Notes under the pieces: generated by a model
What the model was told of the DNA's origin: nothing
What the model saw: the letters and a program-made list of their open reading frames with translations, nothing else
Database searches by the model: none
Shown: one piece after another, positions 53,201-56,465 of the stretch
Layout of the letters: every line of letters begins with the position of its first letter
Numbering within the stretch: the stretch's first letter is position 1
Assembly: GCA_016617855.1 (NCBI GenBank)
Contig: JAECUM010009321.1
Coordinates: 56,208 to 120,207 of the forward strand
Length of the DNA: 64,000 bases
Origin: Megalonaias nervosa
Lineage: Eukaryota > Mollusca > Bivalvia > Unionida > Unionidae
Direction: 5' to 3'
Position numbers and translations under genes: made by a program

Positions 53201-54247
53201 GAAATATTAGATATTTTTGTGAATCTCATAGTAATGGTCAGCCCAGTGAATCAGTCAGCAGGCTCGCCATTTGGAGATAACAGACTCCTGACAAATGTAA
53301 ATAGCTCATTTATATGGCTGGACCAGTTGGTCAGAAGTCAAATGGCATACCTTGTGGACTGGCCAGCTGGTGTGGTATGGTTGGCCAGCTATGCAATCTG
53401 TCTAGACAACCCATTCGTACAGCTGGAACAGTTTACCAAAGACATTATATGCTTTATGGTATAGCTGTCTTGTGCAGCATGCAGCAAATGTGGAAAATTA
53501 AATTTGTTATAAATTTTATAGAATTTAACTGGATTGCTTGAAGGACATCTCAGCAAATGCCAGCAAAAGTAAAACTTGACAAAACCAGTTATAACAGTGG
53601 CCACCTAGGGGTAAGAATGGAAGTTAACCCATAAGAGTTGCTTCCCTTCGTCTATGTAATGTGTAGACAGAAAGTCTTTCATCTTTACAGAAGGGCTGGA
53701 TTCAGAGGCAGCGTAAAGTTGTCCTAATGCAATGCGATTAGGTAATGTATTTAAAGGAGAAATTCATAATTATTAATTTGTGGCAAAGCATTTTGTCTTT
53801 CACAAGCACTGAAAGTTGGCATTAGGGACAAAAACTAACCACATTTGACAAATACCATCGATAAAGATGTCCAAGTTTTAAGGATATGTACTAAGGTTTA
53901 TTTCACATGTCTATTATATCAAGATATCTTTTGAGAACAAAAGACCCTCATTTATCTAACTCTTTGAGGTACATGAAAAATATTGGGATACATGAAAAAA
54001 TTGGGTACATGAAAAACATTGGGGTACATGAAAAAAATGGGTACATAAAAAACATTCTGATAAATGTTCAGATACAGATTCTTCAAATACACTGAAAATC
54101 CAGATGAGCAATATTTGGGTAAATGAGGTTGTACAGTAATGTGACATACCAACAATACTAAATAATGTACCAAGGATAATGTCAAAAACTTACCTACAAC
54201 TGCAGCTCCCCTCTCAGCAAAAAGTAGAGCATATTCTCTTCCTATAC
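2299..54247 (-). CDS. HSD17B4: HSD17B4-like peroxisomal multifunctional enzyme type 2, 17 internal exons (partial gene)
   Basis: The product is the D-bifunctional protein of peroxisomal beta-oxidation. It hydrates trans-2-enoyl-CoA to the (3R)-hydroxy intermediate and oxidises that to 3-ketoacyl-CoA. Seventeen exons, all with GT-AG introns and matching phases, give about 543 codons. In order they encode a short-chain dehydrogenase domain (GIGREYA, NNAG, TSSASG, catalytic Y-x3-K in ANYSSAK), a linker, an N-terminal hotdog domain (LHGEQY, GGFGGKR) and the catalytic hydratase-2 signature [10 protein letters not shown]. The exon bearing the initiator and the first Rossmann glycines was not found up to 64000. 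The rest of the hydratase domain, any SCP2 domain and the PTS1 signal lie past position 1. I see no stop or frameshift in the exons, so the gene looks functional. Family membership rests on extended similarity to known animal HSD17B4 proteins, recalled rather than searched. Confidence 0.95.
2588..2610. repeat. (TG)n microsatellite
   Basis: A run of about eleven TG dinucleotides sits in the intron between exons q and p. Confidence 0.9.
2620..3990. other. Intron sequence without recognised features
   Basis: This is AT-rich intronic DNA between exon q and the Polinton fragment. Short ORFs here have no recognisable similarity or coding-like composition. I see no RNA gene or further exon. Confidence 0.6.
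4000..4600 (+). pseudogene. Possible upstream part of the Polinton remnant
   Basis: A 60-codon open stretch at 4000-4182 and further lysine-rich stretches to about 4470 read on the same strand as the polymerase remnant. Composition is protein-like, with frameshifts. I cannot match it to a named Polinton protein; it may be the N-terminal part of the same polymerase or unrelated. Confidence 0.3.
4600..6060 (+). pseudogene. Polinton/Maverick protein-primed DNA polymerase B fragment
   Basis: The fragment derives from the protein-primed family-B polymerase of a Polinton DNA transposon. Successive frames give [59 protein letters not shown] and the palm motif YKDTDSLL (5941-5964, the YxDTDS active-site motif). 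Reading needs several frame changes between 4960 and 5610 and crosses an in-frame TGA just before the palm motif, so it is dead. At 5766-5825 a 30-bp stretch is duplicated in tandem. It lies antisense to the host gene in the intron between exons q and p. No terminal repeats or other Polinton genes are evident next to it. Confidence 0.8.
6219..6432. mobile_element. Double-hairpin MITE, copy 1
   Basis: This copy has long inverted ends (GTAAGTCAAGTC...ACTGC / mirrored GCAGCTGGACTCATAAGTGA) and two internal hairpins built on CAGACCCAGATCTG-type arms. It matches the 217-bp family best seen at 63437-63653. It ends about 50 bp from the exon p donor. Confidence 0.8.
6483..6552 (-). CDS. HSD17B4: HSD17B4 exon p (catalytic hydratase-2 motif)
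   Basis: This 70-bp exon encodes [20 protein letters not shown] and then AMG. It contains the hydratase-2 signature Y-x2-SGD-x-NPLH-x5-A, including the catalytic aspartate and histidine. The acceptor is TTTTAAG and the donor GTAAAT. A double-hairpin MITE ends about 50 bp downstream of the donor. Confidence 0.96.
7027..7199 (-). CDS. HSD17B4: HSD17B4 exon o
   Basis: This 173-bp exon encodes [20 protein letters not shown], then [12 protein letters not shown] and [22 protein letters not shown] and the RPPDA-T-TS-DQ linker to the catalytic hotdog are diagnostic. The donor is GTATAT and the acceptor TTTTCAG. Phase 2+171 ends on a codon boundary. Confidence 0.96.
7540..7810 (-). mobile_element. 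DIRS-like fragment E (recombinase N-terminal region)
   Basis: The plus-strand blocks GGATGTCCTGACAAAAGCC and TCTCATCTAAGAAGGGC line up in order and spacing with 22975-23140 of DIRS element A (GACATCCCAGAAAGCAG, TTTCATCTTAGTAGGGC). That part of A lies between the RNase H and recombinase regions. The 86-codon minus-strand ORF across it is probably a relic. Confidence 0.45.
7845..8700. repeat. About 265-bp satellite, three to four units
   Basis: Blocks like CAGCAGGATGAAAAGTGCTGG recur near 7850, 8112, 8370 and 8650, with GGATGGTTAGCT and CAATGGATCCCTG between. The first unit contains a 24-bp tandem expansion. The array directly follows DIRS fragment E, and similar tracts (CAGCTGGxCCAGTTGG) occur in DIRS elements A and C. 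Confidence 0.7.
7862..7935. repeat. 24-bp tandem repeat, three units
   Basis: Three near-identical copies of CTGGACAGTCAACTCATAAA plus TCAC start at 7862, 7886 and 7910. Confidence 0.95.
8826..8949 (-). CDS. HSD17B4: HSD17B4 exon n
   Basis: This 124-bp exon encodes [20 protein letters not shown], then a segment with [22 protein letters not shown] and DKGSGAV are conserved in the family. The donor is GTATAT, the acceptor TTTTCAG. Confidence 0.96.
9218..9350. mobile_element. Double-hairpin MITE, 3' half only
   Basis: It holds only the second hairpin (ACTGCAGAGACCC ... GAGTCTGTTCAGTTTGCA) and the right end GAGTATATGGTA. The left inverted end and first hairpin are missing. Confidence 0.75.
9920..10333. 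repeat. About 70-bp tandem repeat, six units
   Basis: Units begin with GTCATATCAGACTTACCACA at 9925, 9995 and 10065, then 10206 and 10275, with one truncated unit near 10130. On the host-gene strand four units carry TGTGGTAAGT, a near-consensus 5' splice site. The array lies in the intron 200-600 bp beyond the exon m donor. Confidence 0.92.
10533..10690 (-). CDS. HSD17B4: HSD17B4 exon m
   Basis: This 158-bp exon encodes [20 protein letters not shown] and then [13 protein letters not shown], ending [10 protein letters not shown]. [10 protein letters not shown] and PGL are hallmark segments of the first hotdog domain. The donor is GTAACA and the acceptor TTTCAG. A tandem array with repeated consensus donor sequences lies in the intron 200-600 bp downstream. 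Confidence 0.96.
11345..11454. repeat. 54-bp tandem duplication
   Basis: Two copies of a 54-bp unit starting TTTTCAAGAATGGATAACTG differ at one or two positions, so the duplication is recent. Confidence 0.95.
11970..12115. repeat. 56-bp tandem repeat, 2.5 units
   Basis: ACAGGATGGGACCAG recurs at 11976 and 12032, and ACAGGAAAGTACAAG at 12088, with CAGTCTCACACA(A/G)ACTGGG between. Confidence 0.93.
12870..13960. repeat. Degenerate satellite, about 130-bp units, about eight copies
   Basis: GGCCATAACTCxTGTAAATGATG-like blocks recur near 12995, 13107, 13262, 13388, 13513, 13655 and 13805. Each is followed by a GAAATCAAA...CATCAATATAAAG block. Divergence is high. This is the dispersed 'ggccataactc' satellite type I associate with bivalve introns. 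Confidence 0.8.
14225..14303 (-). CDS. HSD17B4: HSD17B4 exon l (start of hotdog domain 1)
   Basis: This 79-bp exon encodes [20 protein letters not shown] and then ILYALG. The Y-x-x-K-E-x-x-L-Y-A-L-G segment begins the N-terminal hotdog fold of the hydratase module. The donor is GTAAAA, the acceptor CATAG. Confidence 0.93.
15146..15207. repeat. (AT)n microsatellite
   Basis: About 31 uninterrupted AT dinucleotides, in the intron between exons l and k. Confidence 0.97.
15640..16390. mobile_element. Long foldback element with about 300-bp arms
   Basis: The left arm (15640-15960) and reverse complement of the right arm (16090-16390) align along most of their length. Paired blocks are CCAGCTGGCCTAGTAAA / CCAGATGGCCTAGCAAA, TTATTTTCTCAGAAAT in both, CATTATGTCTTTAATCCGC / CGTTATGTCTTTAATCTGC, and ATATTAAATGAAAGTC in both. 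The arms flank a short spacer. No transposase or short target duplication is evident, so it may be a foldback transposon or an old inverted duplication. Confidence 0.8.
16412..16573 (+). CDS. Candidate 53-residue small ORF, unrecognised
   Basis: The ORF begins at an ATG in a good Kozak context (ACCACCATGT) and reads [20 protein letters not shown], then an Asp/Glu-containing stretch with [20 protein letters not shown], ending at TGA. The composition is protein-like and rich in aromatic residues. It starts next to the right arm of the foldback element. No family is recognised, and a minus-strand ORF covers the same bases, so chance or a fossil exon are equally possible. Confidence 0.22.
   Translation: MLASCDAKWFSYIPCTERYGYRADFENKSLLDKFNPLSVWTDLIDIRLFQAPK
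16875..16984 (-). CDS. HSD17B4: HSD17B4 exon k (variable linker)
   Basis: This 110-bp exon encodes [20 protein letters not shown] and then a Ser/Thr-rich stretch ending KGGIDP. Sequence conservation is low, as expected for the interdomain linker. The call rests on clean splice sites (acceptor TTTCAG, donor GTATGT), position, and phases that join exons j and l in frame. An alternative donor 16 nt upstream would break the frame. Confidence 0.8.
17330..17660. repeat. DIRS-A left inverted terminal repeat and internal complementary region
   Basis: 17345-17515 (CTGCTACCCCTGAATCCAGC, ACAAAGGGAAGAGGTTAACT, ACCAGTTTTACTTGAGTG) is the reverse complement of 26350-26540 with divergence. Just inside, AAATACATTACCTGATCACA at 17600-17620 is complementary to the outer right terminus at 26555-26575, as expected of a DIRS internal complementary region. 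Confidence 0.75.
17719..18770 (-). pseudogene. DIRS-A tyrosine recombinase, C-terminal part
   Basis: The frames give [20 protein letters not shown] and then [17 protein letters not shown] (18441-18109), followed by a decayed tail to 17719. [13 protein letters not shown] and the distal SSWIKQ-like segment are typical of the catalytic C-terminal domain of DIRS tyrosine recombinases. The region has stops and frameshifts. Its N-terminal half continues beyond the hAT at 22841-23340. Element C has the homologous stretch at 49855-50139. Confidence 0.7.
19335..22235 (-). pseudogene. hAT transposase, ZNF862/KIAA1586-like type, broken
   Basis: Minus-strand pieces run in order: 22235-21870 (a segment with [16 protein letters not shown]), 20900-20477 ([10 protein letters not shown] with the first catalytic Asp, [20 protein letters not shown] with the second, [10 protein letters not shown]), 20386-19871, and 19849-19335 ([20 protein letters not shown], the C-terminal hAT dimerisation signature). 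Between 21870 and 20890 a possible intron holds an (ATT)n tract. A TGA precedes the [11 protein letters not shown] block, another lies at about 19871, and the frame shifts before the C-terminal block. The enzyme would cut and paste this element; this copy cannot. Confidence 0.85.
20936..21010. repeat. (ATC)n/(ATT)n microsatellite
   Basis: A trinucleotide run starts as ATC repeats and continues as TTA repeats, within the hAT element. Confidence 0.95.
22841..23340 (-). pseudogene. DIRS-A region between RNase H and recombinase
   Basis: This tract resumes directly after the hAT and is collinear with 50240-50740 of DIRS-C (shared blocks include GTGATCTCxACTGC and GGACATCCC). It should encode the N-terminal part of the recombinase. 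Frames are broken. Confidence 0.55.
23348..23551 (-). pseudogene. DIRS-A RNase H fragment
   Basis: The 67-codon ORF holds [20 protein letters not shown] followed by [16 protein letters not shown]. The homologous DIRS-C ORF has [16 protein letters not shown], the RNase H segment with a catalytic Asp (TDN) typical of DIRS elements. In this copy that Asp is replaced (IITVVV), so it is inactive. Confidence 0.7.
24203..24550 (-). pseudogene. DIRS-A reverse transcriptase, N-terminal segment
   Basis: The 115-codon ORF ends with [20 protein letters not shown] and then a segment with [12 protein letters not shown]...GL.I.....P...PTDP segment is the usual lead-in to the DIRS reverse transcriptase; element D has the same block (GLKITFNTPPPLSRVPT, PTDPKATTL). 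The palm catalytic region is missing here. Confidence 0.6.
24560..26340 (-). mobile_element. DIRS-A gag-like region, decayed
   Basis: No ORF is convincing. At 25050-25430 the CAGTTTGGATGCCAGTTCGC and CAGCTGGGCCAGTTGG tracts resemble 53260-53420 in element C. By position this is the ORF1 (gag-like) part of the element. Confidence 0.4.
26350..26575. repeat. DIRS-A right inverted terminal repeat
   Basis: This matches the reverse complement of 17330-17515 and matches 53560-53760 of element C directly (AGTTCACCTCTAACAGTTGT / AGTTAACCCATAAGAGTTGC, TTCCCTT(T/C)GTCTATG). Confidence 0.75.
26580..27125. repeat. Degenerate about 160-bp satellite, three to four units
   Basis: TTAAAATATCTTCA(x)TG...TTCAAAGTTxT recurs near 26655, 26800 and 26920, each with GATATGTGACACACCATCTA-like blocks. 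The array begins exactly where DIRS-A ends. Confidence 0.75.
27338..27526. mobile_element. Harbinger-like MITE, copy 1
   Basis: Inverted ends CATTTAAACATACATGGTAC / mirrored GTCCCATGTATTTTTTAATG surround CAGGGAAGGCA/TGCCTTCCCTG blocks. It is about 189 bp, as is the copy at 30630. The target duplication is not clear at this diverged copy. Confidence 0.8.
28240..28302 (-). CDS. HSD17B4: HSD17B4 exon j (domain linker)
   Basis: This 63-bp exon encodes [20 protein letters not shown] and then T. It corresponds to the segment that begins the linker between dehydrogenase and hydratase modules. The donor is GTAAAT. A SINE with a perfect target duplication sits about 130 bp upstream of its acceptor. 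Confidence 0.9.
28445..28757 (-). mobile_element. tRNA-derived SINE, full copy with 15-bp target duplication
   Basis: The tRNA-like head is at the high-coordinate end on the minus strand: TAGTGGTTAGAGCGTCCGCC (A box) and GGGTTCGAACCCCGG (B box, RNA polymerase III promoter). The body holds CACCCAGTCACATTATCCTG and TCATATCGCTACGATGTCT. TTTTAAAAATCTTGT at 28430-28444 is repeated exactly at 28758-28772. The perfect duplication suggests a young insertion. Confidence 0.95.
28803..29019. mobile_element. Double-hairpin MITE, full 217-bp copy flanked by TA
   Basis: It starts CAGTATATACTCAATCAAG and ends mirrored as TGAGTATATATGA, with two internal hairpins (CACAGACCCAGGTC...GATCTGGGTCTGTAC, and AACACTGACATTGATC...GATCAGAGTCTATAATG). 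TA flanks both ends. Confidence 0.85.
29453..29518 (-). CDS. HSD17B4: HSD17B4 exon i
   Basis: This 66-bp exon encodes [20 protein letters not shown] followed by EQ, the end of the dehydrogenase domain. The donor is GTAGAT. Joining to exon h gives WIGK-LRW, as in known HSD17B4 proteins. Confidence 0.93.
30415..30596. mobile_element. Harbinger-like MITE, copy 2, flanked by TAA
   Basis: It starts GGCCTGTTCCATTAAAACAT and ends TTTTACTGGAACAGCCC, with TAA on both sides. Internally an 18-bp unit (GGATACTCGGGTTACTCA) is duplicated at 30474-30510. Confidence 0.85.
30630..30818. mobile_element. Harbinger-like MITE, copy 3, flanked by TTA
   Basis: Terminal inverted repeats of about 45 bp (GGATGTTCCATTAAAACATA / mirrored TATGTTTAAACTGAACAGCCC, plus GGGAAGGCA / TGCCTTCCC) bound a 189-bp element. 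TTA at 30627-30629 and 30819-30821 fits the 3-bp TWA target of PIF/Harbinger elements. Confidence 0.88.
31510..31626 (-). CDS. HSD17B4: HSD17B4 exon h
   Basis: This 117-bp exon encodes [20 protein letters not shown] and then [19 protein letters not shown], the C-terminal part of the dehydrogenase domain. The donor is GTATGA and the acceptor GTCAG. Phase 2+114+1. Confidence 0.95.
31672..31740. repeat. Short tandem duplication
   Basis: ACTTTTTCTATACCTAC occurs twice, joined by TAGAATCTAACTAAACAAT, next to the exon h acceptor side. Confidence 0.8.
31950..32126 (+). mobile_element. Bivalve-type SINE 3' portion with (CAA)n tail
   Basis: CCTAGGATTCGGCGAATG, TCCGGGGATTTCCCGGTTTC-like, TACTGGCCGCCATGTATAGC and AAATGGTGTTAAGCCC form a string that I know from dispersed repeats of bivalve genomes. 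It ends in ACAACAACAACAACAACC, a simple tail as in retroposons. No tRNA head is evident. Confidence 0.65.
32229..32360 (+). mobile_element. tRNA-Met-like SINE head
   Basis: GGTAGCTCAGTTGGCAGTGT (A box), an anticodon-loop-like GACTCATAATCC, and GGTCACAGTTTGATACC (B-box-like) follow tRNA spacing. The tail CCTTTTTGTGTCCTTGGGAA follows. The acceptor stem is not complementary, so it is a decayed SINE, not a tRNA gene. Confidence 0.6.
32400..34060. other. Intron sequence, no supported features
   Basis: This is AT-rich intronic DNA between exons h and g. 32740-32830 resembles scattered pogo/Tigger-like relic sequence (CATTATAATGAAGGGTG), but no boundaries can be set. Confidence 0.5.
34306..34809 (-). 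pseudogene. DIRS-B reverse transcriptase, palm region
   Basis: The 167-codon ORF is the longest transposon frame after the hAT. It holds [34 protein letters not shown] and FHLGIQFTT, matching the palm-to-thumb region of DIRS reverse transcriptases. The YLDD catalytic box reads HLDN. The N-terminal part is degraded, and a stop ends the frame at the internal complementary region. Confidence 0.75.
35296..36496 (-). pseudogene. DIRS-B gag-like ORF1 region, fragmented
   Basis: Minus-strand open pieces at 36496-36278, 36348-36148, 35819-35628 and 35583-35296 change frame. The last is Gln/Pro-rich ([20 protein letters not shown]), as in DIRS ORF1 C-termini; the third is alpha-helical in composition. 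No zinc knuckle is seen. The gag-like call is from position and composition. Confidence 0.5.
36500..37365. other. DIRS-B 5' region without assignable ORF
   Basis: A 14-A tract lies at 36860. A 128-codon plus-strand open frame covers 36942-37328 but resembles nothing I recognise and lies antisense in the element. Confidence 0.4.
37366..37606 (-). mobile_element. tRNA-derived SINE, truncated before the tRNA head
   Basis: It shares the body of the copies at 28445 and 56779 (TTTCGCTACGATGTCTGCAG, CACCCAGTCACATTATCCTG) but stops where their tRNA-like heads begin. It lies at the right end of DIRS-B. Confidence 0.85.
37650..38600. other. Intron sequence, no supported features
   Basis: AT-rich intronic DNA between DIRS-B and exon g. 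Nothing else supported. Confidence 0.6.
38607..38729 (-). CDS. HSD17B4: HSD17B4 exon g (catalytic Lys)
   Basis: This 123-bp exon starts AKLGLVGF, giving the catalytic lysine of Y-x3-K, and continues through [20 protein letters not shown] to [21 protein letters not shown] is characteristic of the HSD17B4 dehydrogenase domain. The donor is GTGAGA. Confidence 0.95.
38880..40080. other. Intron sequence, no clear features
   Basis: A possible dispersed-repeat fragment with AACAAGAGTCCCCCAAAGGG lies at 39539. Otherwise unremarkable. Confidence 0.5.
40085..40325. repeat. About 39-bp tandem repeat, six to seven units
   Basis: ACTGTTCTCTCTATACCATG then GTTCAGTTCATAAC recurs with substitutions. The CCATGGTT(C) blocks resemble the 'ATAACATGGTTC' interior of pogo/Tigger-like elements. 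Confidence 0.88.
40745..41190. repeat. Second copy of the about 145-bp satellite with its tail
   Basis: Two to three units (AAGATTTTCAAGATGGCTGT at 40986) are followed by the same tail as at 1010-1180 (AAATGTGTGTGTA, TTTAGGAGTAGCAATA, GATGGA). Confidence 0.8.
41419..41483 (-). CDS. HSD17B4: HSD17B4 exon f (catalytic Ser and Tyr)
   Basis: This 65-bp exon encodes [20 protein letters not shown], then a serine. It carries the catalytic serine of TSSAS and the catalytic tyrosine of YSSAK; the lysine is at the start of exon g. The donor is GTAAGA and the acceptor CTCAG. Confidence 0.95.
41500..42340. other. Intron sequence, no supported features
   Basis: AT-rich intron between exons f and e; nothing recognised. 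Confidence 0.6.
42368..42612. repeat. 39-bp tandem repeat, six units
   Basis: Units of ATTATTGCATTACTGACCAT plus TAGAACCAATTATTGTATC repeat about six times. Because 39 is divisible by three, one plus frame stays open for 89 codons; this is a by-product of the repeat. Confidence 0.95.
42683..42728. repeat. (ATT)n microsatellite
   Basis: About fifteen ATT trinucleotides, 45 bp from the exon e donor. Confidence 0.95.
42772..42856 (-). CDS. HSD17B4: HSD17B4 exon e
   Basis: This 85-bp exon encodes [20 protein letters not shown] and then HMKKQNYGR, the helix preceding the catalytic serine. The donor GTAATA is weak at +5 and +6. A 39-bp tandem array and an (ATT)n tract begin within about 50 bp downstream of the donor. 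Confidence 0.94.
42870..43690. other. Intron sequence, no supported features
   Basis: Unremarkable intron between exons e and d. Confidence 0.6.
43706..43774 (-). CDS. HSD17B4: HSD17B4 exon d (NNAG motif)
   Basis: This 69-bp exon encodes [20 protein letters not shown] and then LDWG. NNAG is the conserved short-chain dehydrogenase motif of beta-strand 4. The donor is GTAAGC, the acceptor ATTTCAG. Phase 2+66+1 fits both neighbours. Confidence 0.95.
43790..44480. other. Intron with (CT)n microsatellite
   Basis: Short intron between exons d and c. A pure CT run of about 18 units lies at 44207-44243; nothing else is evident. Confidence 0.8.
44495..44554 (-). CDS. HSD17B4: HSD17B4 exon c, with tandem donor sites
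   Basis: This 60-bp exon encodes [20 protein letters not shown]. Only a donor at GTCTGT (ATAG|GTCTGTAAGC) keeps the frame into exon d (IDIIVNNAG). A better-looking GTAAGC donor lies exactly four nucleotides downstream and would shift the frame. The acceptor is CTCTCAG. Confidence 0.9.
44570..46640. other. Intron sequence, repeat-like but unassigned
   Basis: TAATTACA/TGTAATTA-rich stretches at 45690-45800 and 46300-46440 face each other (ATTACAATTxxCAATTACAATT and reverse), which may be the inverted ends of an old element. No transposase is seen. Confidence 0.4.
46667..48693. mobile_element. Pogo/Tigger-like DNA element, about 2 kb, TA-flanked
   Basis: Terminal inverted repeats CAGTGAGACCCCGCTATAAC / CAGTGTGACCCCGCTATAGC are flanked by TA (46665-46666 and 48694-48695). 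The CAGT...CCCGCTATAAC terminus is typical of pogo/Tigger elements. No transposase is recognised inside. An approximately 85-bp segment is duplicated at 48410-48495 and 48560-48640 (CATACTTTTA...GTGT/CATGTA...AAAAxxCATGTATAAAATTT). Confidence 0.88.
48903..49010 (-). CDS. HSD17B4: HSD17B4 exon b
   Basis: This 108-bp exon encodes [20 protein letters not shown] and then a lysine-rich helix ending AVPNY. VNDLGG is the adenine-binding segment characteristic of the HSD17B4 dehydrogenase domain. The donor is GTAAGT and the acceptor TTTCAG. Phases join exon a (G|TC) and exon c (G|AT). Confidence 0.94.
49855..50311 (-). pseudogene. DIRS-C tyrosine recombinase
   Basis: The 94-codon ORF (50139-49855) reads a segment with [13 protein letters not shown], then [20 protein letters not shown] and [19 protein letters not shown] carries the box-I arginine of the recombinase tetrad (R-H-R-Y). 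The downstream R, H and Y boxes at 49600-49850 are broken. The overlapping frame at 50311-50099 is the preceding part. Confidence 0.72.
50751..50942 (-). pseudogene. DIRS-C RNase H fragment
   Basis: A 63-codon ORF holds [20 protein letters not shown] followed by [13 protein letters not shown]. The TDNT aspartate expected of the RNase H active site is kept, unlike in A. A frame break follows. Confidence 0.75.
51434..53052 (+). mobile_element. Pogo/Tigger-type DNA transposon nested in DIRS-C
   Basis: Terminal inverted repeats CTGTATTTATCATATATATT(GGGACAC) and CCATATTTACCATATATGTT(GGGACAC) match at about 22 of 27 positions. TA flanks both ends (51432-51433, 53053-53054), as for Tc1/mariner/pogo elements. 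Subterminal GTCCCA(A/G)AAC(T)TAC blocks repeat on both sides. Confidence 0.85.
52440..52916 (+). pseudogene. Pogo/Tigger-type transposase remnant
   Basis: Plus-strand frames give [15 protein letters not shown] (the N-M-D-E-T-P-V-x-F-D block with the first catalytic Asp of DDE/DDD transposases), KMGSKSVRIRT, and after a frame change [15 protein letters not shown] and WIIRVQEKV, then a D-E-M-L-x-x-W block. Stop codons and at least one frameshift break it. Confidence 0.75.
53560..53765. repeat. DIRS-C right inverted terminal repeat
   Basis: It matches 26350-26575 of A in the same orientation and, inverted, 17345-17515 (GAAGGGCTGGATTCAG versus CTGAATCCAGCCTTC). Confidence 0.75.
53955..54060. repeat. 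Short tandem repeat of TACATGAAAAA(A/C)ATTGGG type
   Basis: Five to six imperfect 17-19-bp units, about 130 bp downstream of the exon a donor. Confidence 0.9.
54194..54247 (-). CDS. HSD17B4: HSD17B4 exon a (second Rossmann strand)
   Basis: This 54-bp exon encodes [18 protein letters not shown], the end of the TGxxxGxG nucleotide-binding loop and the following helix. The acceptor is TTGTAG before GTATAGG and the donor is GTAAGT. It needs one G from an upstream exon and passes one G to exon b. It is the most upstream coding exon I can find; the preceding exon with the start codon should lie above 54247 but nothing convincing appears before 64000. Confidence 0.92.
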
Positions 54248-54259
54248 CTACAAGTGGAA

Positions 54260-54816
54260 TAGTTGGGAATTAGAATCAAAACTTTCAACTCACAGTATGG
54301 CTTTATGTATTCTATACAGTATTTATATACTGTAACAGAATTGTACAGGTGTCACACCCCTTAGGTTCAGTACATCTACATGCTGCCCTGTACCAGTTAC
54401 TGCATAATCATTTTGTTTTCTTGACACTGTACATCAGTATTGACATTGTACAGTAGTTATTGACGCAGCAGTGGGAAAAGATTAAACTTACTGTAAGGCA
54501 CATTTTGTATCTGCTAACAACAAATATTGTCATAAAAACAATCATGCAGTTAATTATGTGCAGCAACTGGTGCAGACCATCTATATATACCTTAAAACCT
54601 GCCTTGAGAGACCATCCCATATGTTGACAAAAAAGGGATTTCTCAAGATAGGTAGAGATTCAAGAAAATGGTCAAAATGCTAGAGAACAAATAATTCTTA
54701 AAATTCAGAATCTGGTCCCTCAAAGTAGGTCATCTCCATGGCAGTGGCCATTAAAGACATGTGGTCTCTCGAAATAGCCAAGGGTAAACTGTATACAAAT
54801 GGAGTAAACTTCTTGG

Positions 54817-54853
<37 letters not shown>

Positions 54854-56130
54854 CTGACCTTTGTTGAGATGCATGTCAGGTTTTATGAACAAGAAAACCT
54901 CATACTGACCAATGTGGAGTGGACAATAATGAGAGGTTTACTAATTTGTGAAACTTCATATTAACTGAAACAAAGTTCTATAATCATTTTATTACAGGAT
55001 TTAAAGGAAAAATTTTCAAATTCAATTTCTTTCAGAATAACAGATCGACATTTCAGCTGTATCGGTTCTAATGGTACAATATCATGAATTAATGCAAATT
55101 AAATGACATCATTTAATGCAAATTAAATGACATCAATTACTGCAAATTAAATGACAATGAGTCATCCAAAGTAAAAGCATCTTCAATGCAAATATTGTTA
55201 TGTATATCTGTTCATGTTATGCCATATGCCAAGCCCCAAACACACTGAACTTACCATACAAACAACTCTCCGTCATAATGCAACAGTTGGGGGACATAAC
55301 TGCCAACCGTGTTATGCACTGAACCATGTTATATAGAGAACTGCTATATGTACAAAATCATGATATATTAAGAGAAATGTAATATACCAAACCATGTTTT
55401 AGCAAGCAATATCAACATTTTCTGAAATAAGTGTGTTCCGAAAAGAAAATTTAGATATAAGATTCAGGGGTCATGCTACCAGGCAAAGTGGGTGACTAAG
55501 TCGCCTAAAAATGTAAACTTCATCTTCTTCTGTTAGGAAAGCTAAAACAGCTTTGCGCTGTGATTTTTTCGGGGGTACATTGACTGACCATGCTTTCTGA
55601 GATGCCAACTTGCCTTAGCCAGGTTAGTTGGTGTTGTGTTGTAATGAAATGTATTCATCAAGCCATCAGTAACTAGGCCTAGTGTTGATATCAATTACAC
55701 TGACAAACAAAAATCTTGCACATTCACAGGCTTGTGTTTGATAGCTTACTGACCATTATTCCTTTCCCAAATAAGTTAGCAACTGTCAATGCCGATTTAT
55801 GCATGTTATTCTTCGATGATAAAAAACATACAAACTTGTGTTTCGAAACTTTATCAATACAATGTACTATGTAAATAGTAATTTGTGTTTTAAGAATAGA
55901 ATTGGTGATCTGCATATTTTAACTGCCTTTTGTACACTATTTCATCATAAAATTAGTTTGAAACTGTAAGTGAACCAGTAACGAGGAAAAAATGGCAAAA
56001 TCGCTGTGTCTGGCATTAAAGAACCAGTTCATTAGCTTACATTTTTGTAAATAATCAAGCAAATATATTCAGAAAAATATACAATTCATAGAAAACAAAG
56101 CCTAGGTATTTTCCACTTGAAAGTAAAGTA
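54260..56130. other. 5' intron sequence, no exon found
   Basis: An (AT)n run lies at 54817-54850. 55080-55150 repeats ATGCAAATTAAATGACATC. 55250-55340 resembles pogo/Tigger-like sequence (AACCGTGTTATGCACTGAAC). I looked here for the missing first coding exon and did not find it. Confidence 0.5.
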
Positions 56131-56143
56131 CTGAAGAGAACAC

Positions 56144-56144
<1 letters not shown>

Positions 56145-56199
<55 letters not shown>

Positions 56200-56236
56200 T
56201 GCAGAGGTATATGGTATATATATATATATATATATA
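56145..56236. repeat. (AT)n microsatellite, two blocks
   Basis: Two long AT runs are separated by a 22-bp unique stretch (AGATGCAGAGGTATATGG...). Both flank sequences (TTCTCCCT...) recur near 63890, next to the terminal AT run, inverted. Confidence 0.95.
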
Positions 56237-56465
56237 TTGCATGTATTGCTTTGTGTCCATTTCTCTCTGTTCAGCCCTCACTTCTCCCTGTTCTGTCCAA
56301 AAGGAGAAGTCACTTCTCCCTAAAATTCAAGTCTAGCTTGAGCCCTGAAGACTAAGATTCACACAGCCCACATTGTTATACATTGGTATGATTCTGGTCA
56401 TGGGGTCCATAGTACAAACTCACATTCTAATGAGGTGTGTTATAATGGGGGAGGGCCATACTTGC

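Larger units (their letters stand above)
49125..53765 (-). mobile_element. DIRS-like retrotransposon C, interrupted by a pogo element
   Basis: Collinear with DIRS-A: right terminal repeat (53560-53765), decayed coding region, RNase H, recombinase, and the interior start of the left end at about 49125. The left inverted terminal repeat of A is absent, so C is truncated there. It lies in the host intron between exons b and a, on the gene's strand. Segments 51215-51300 and 53055-53145, on either side of the pogo element, both resemble 23850-23945 of A, so C is also rearranged. Confidence 0.8.
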
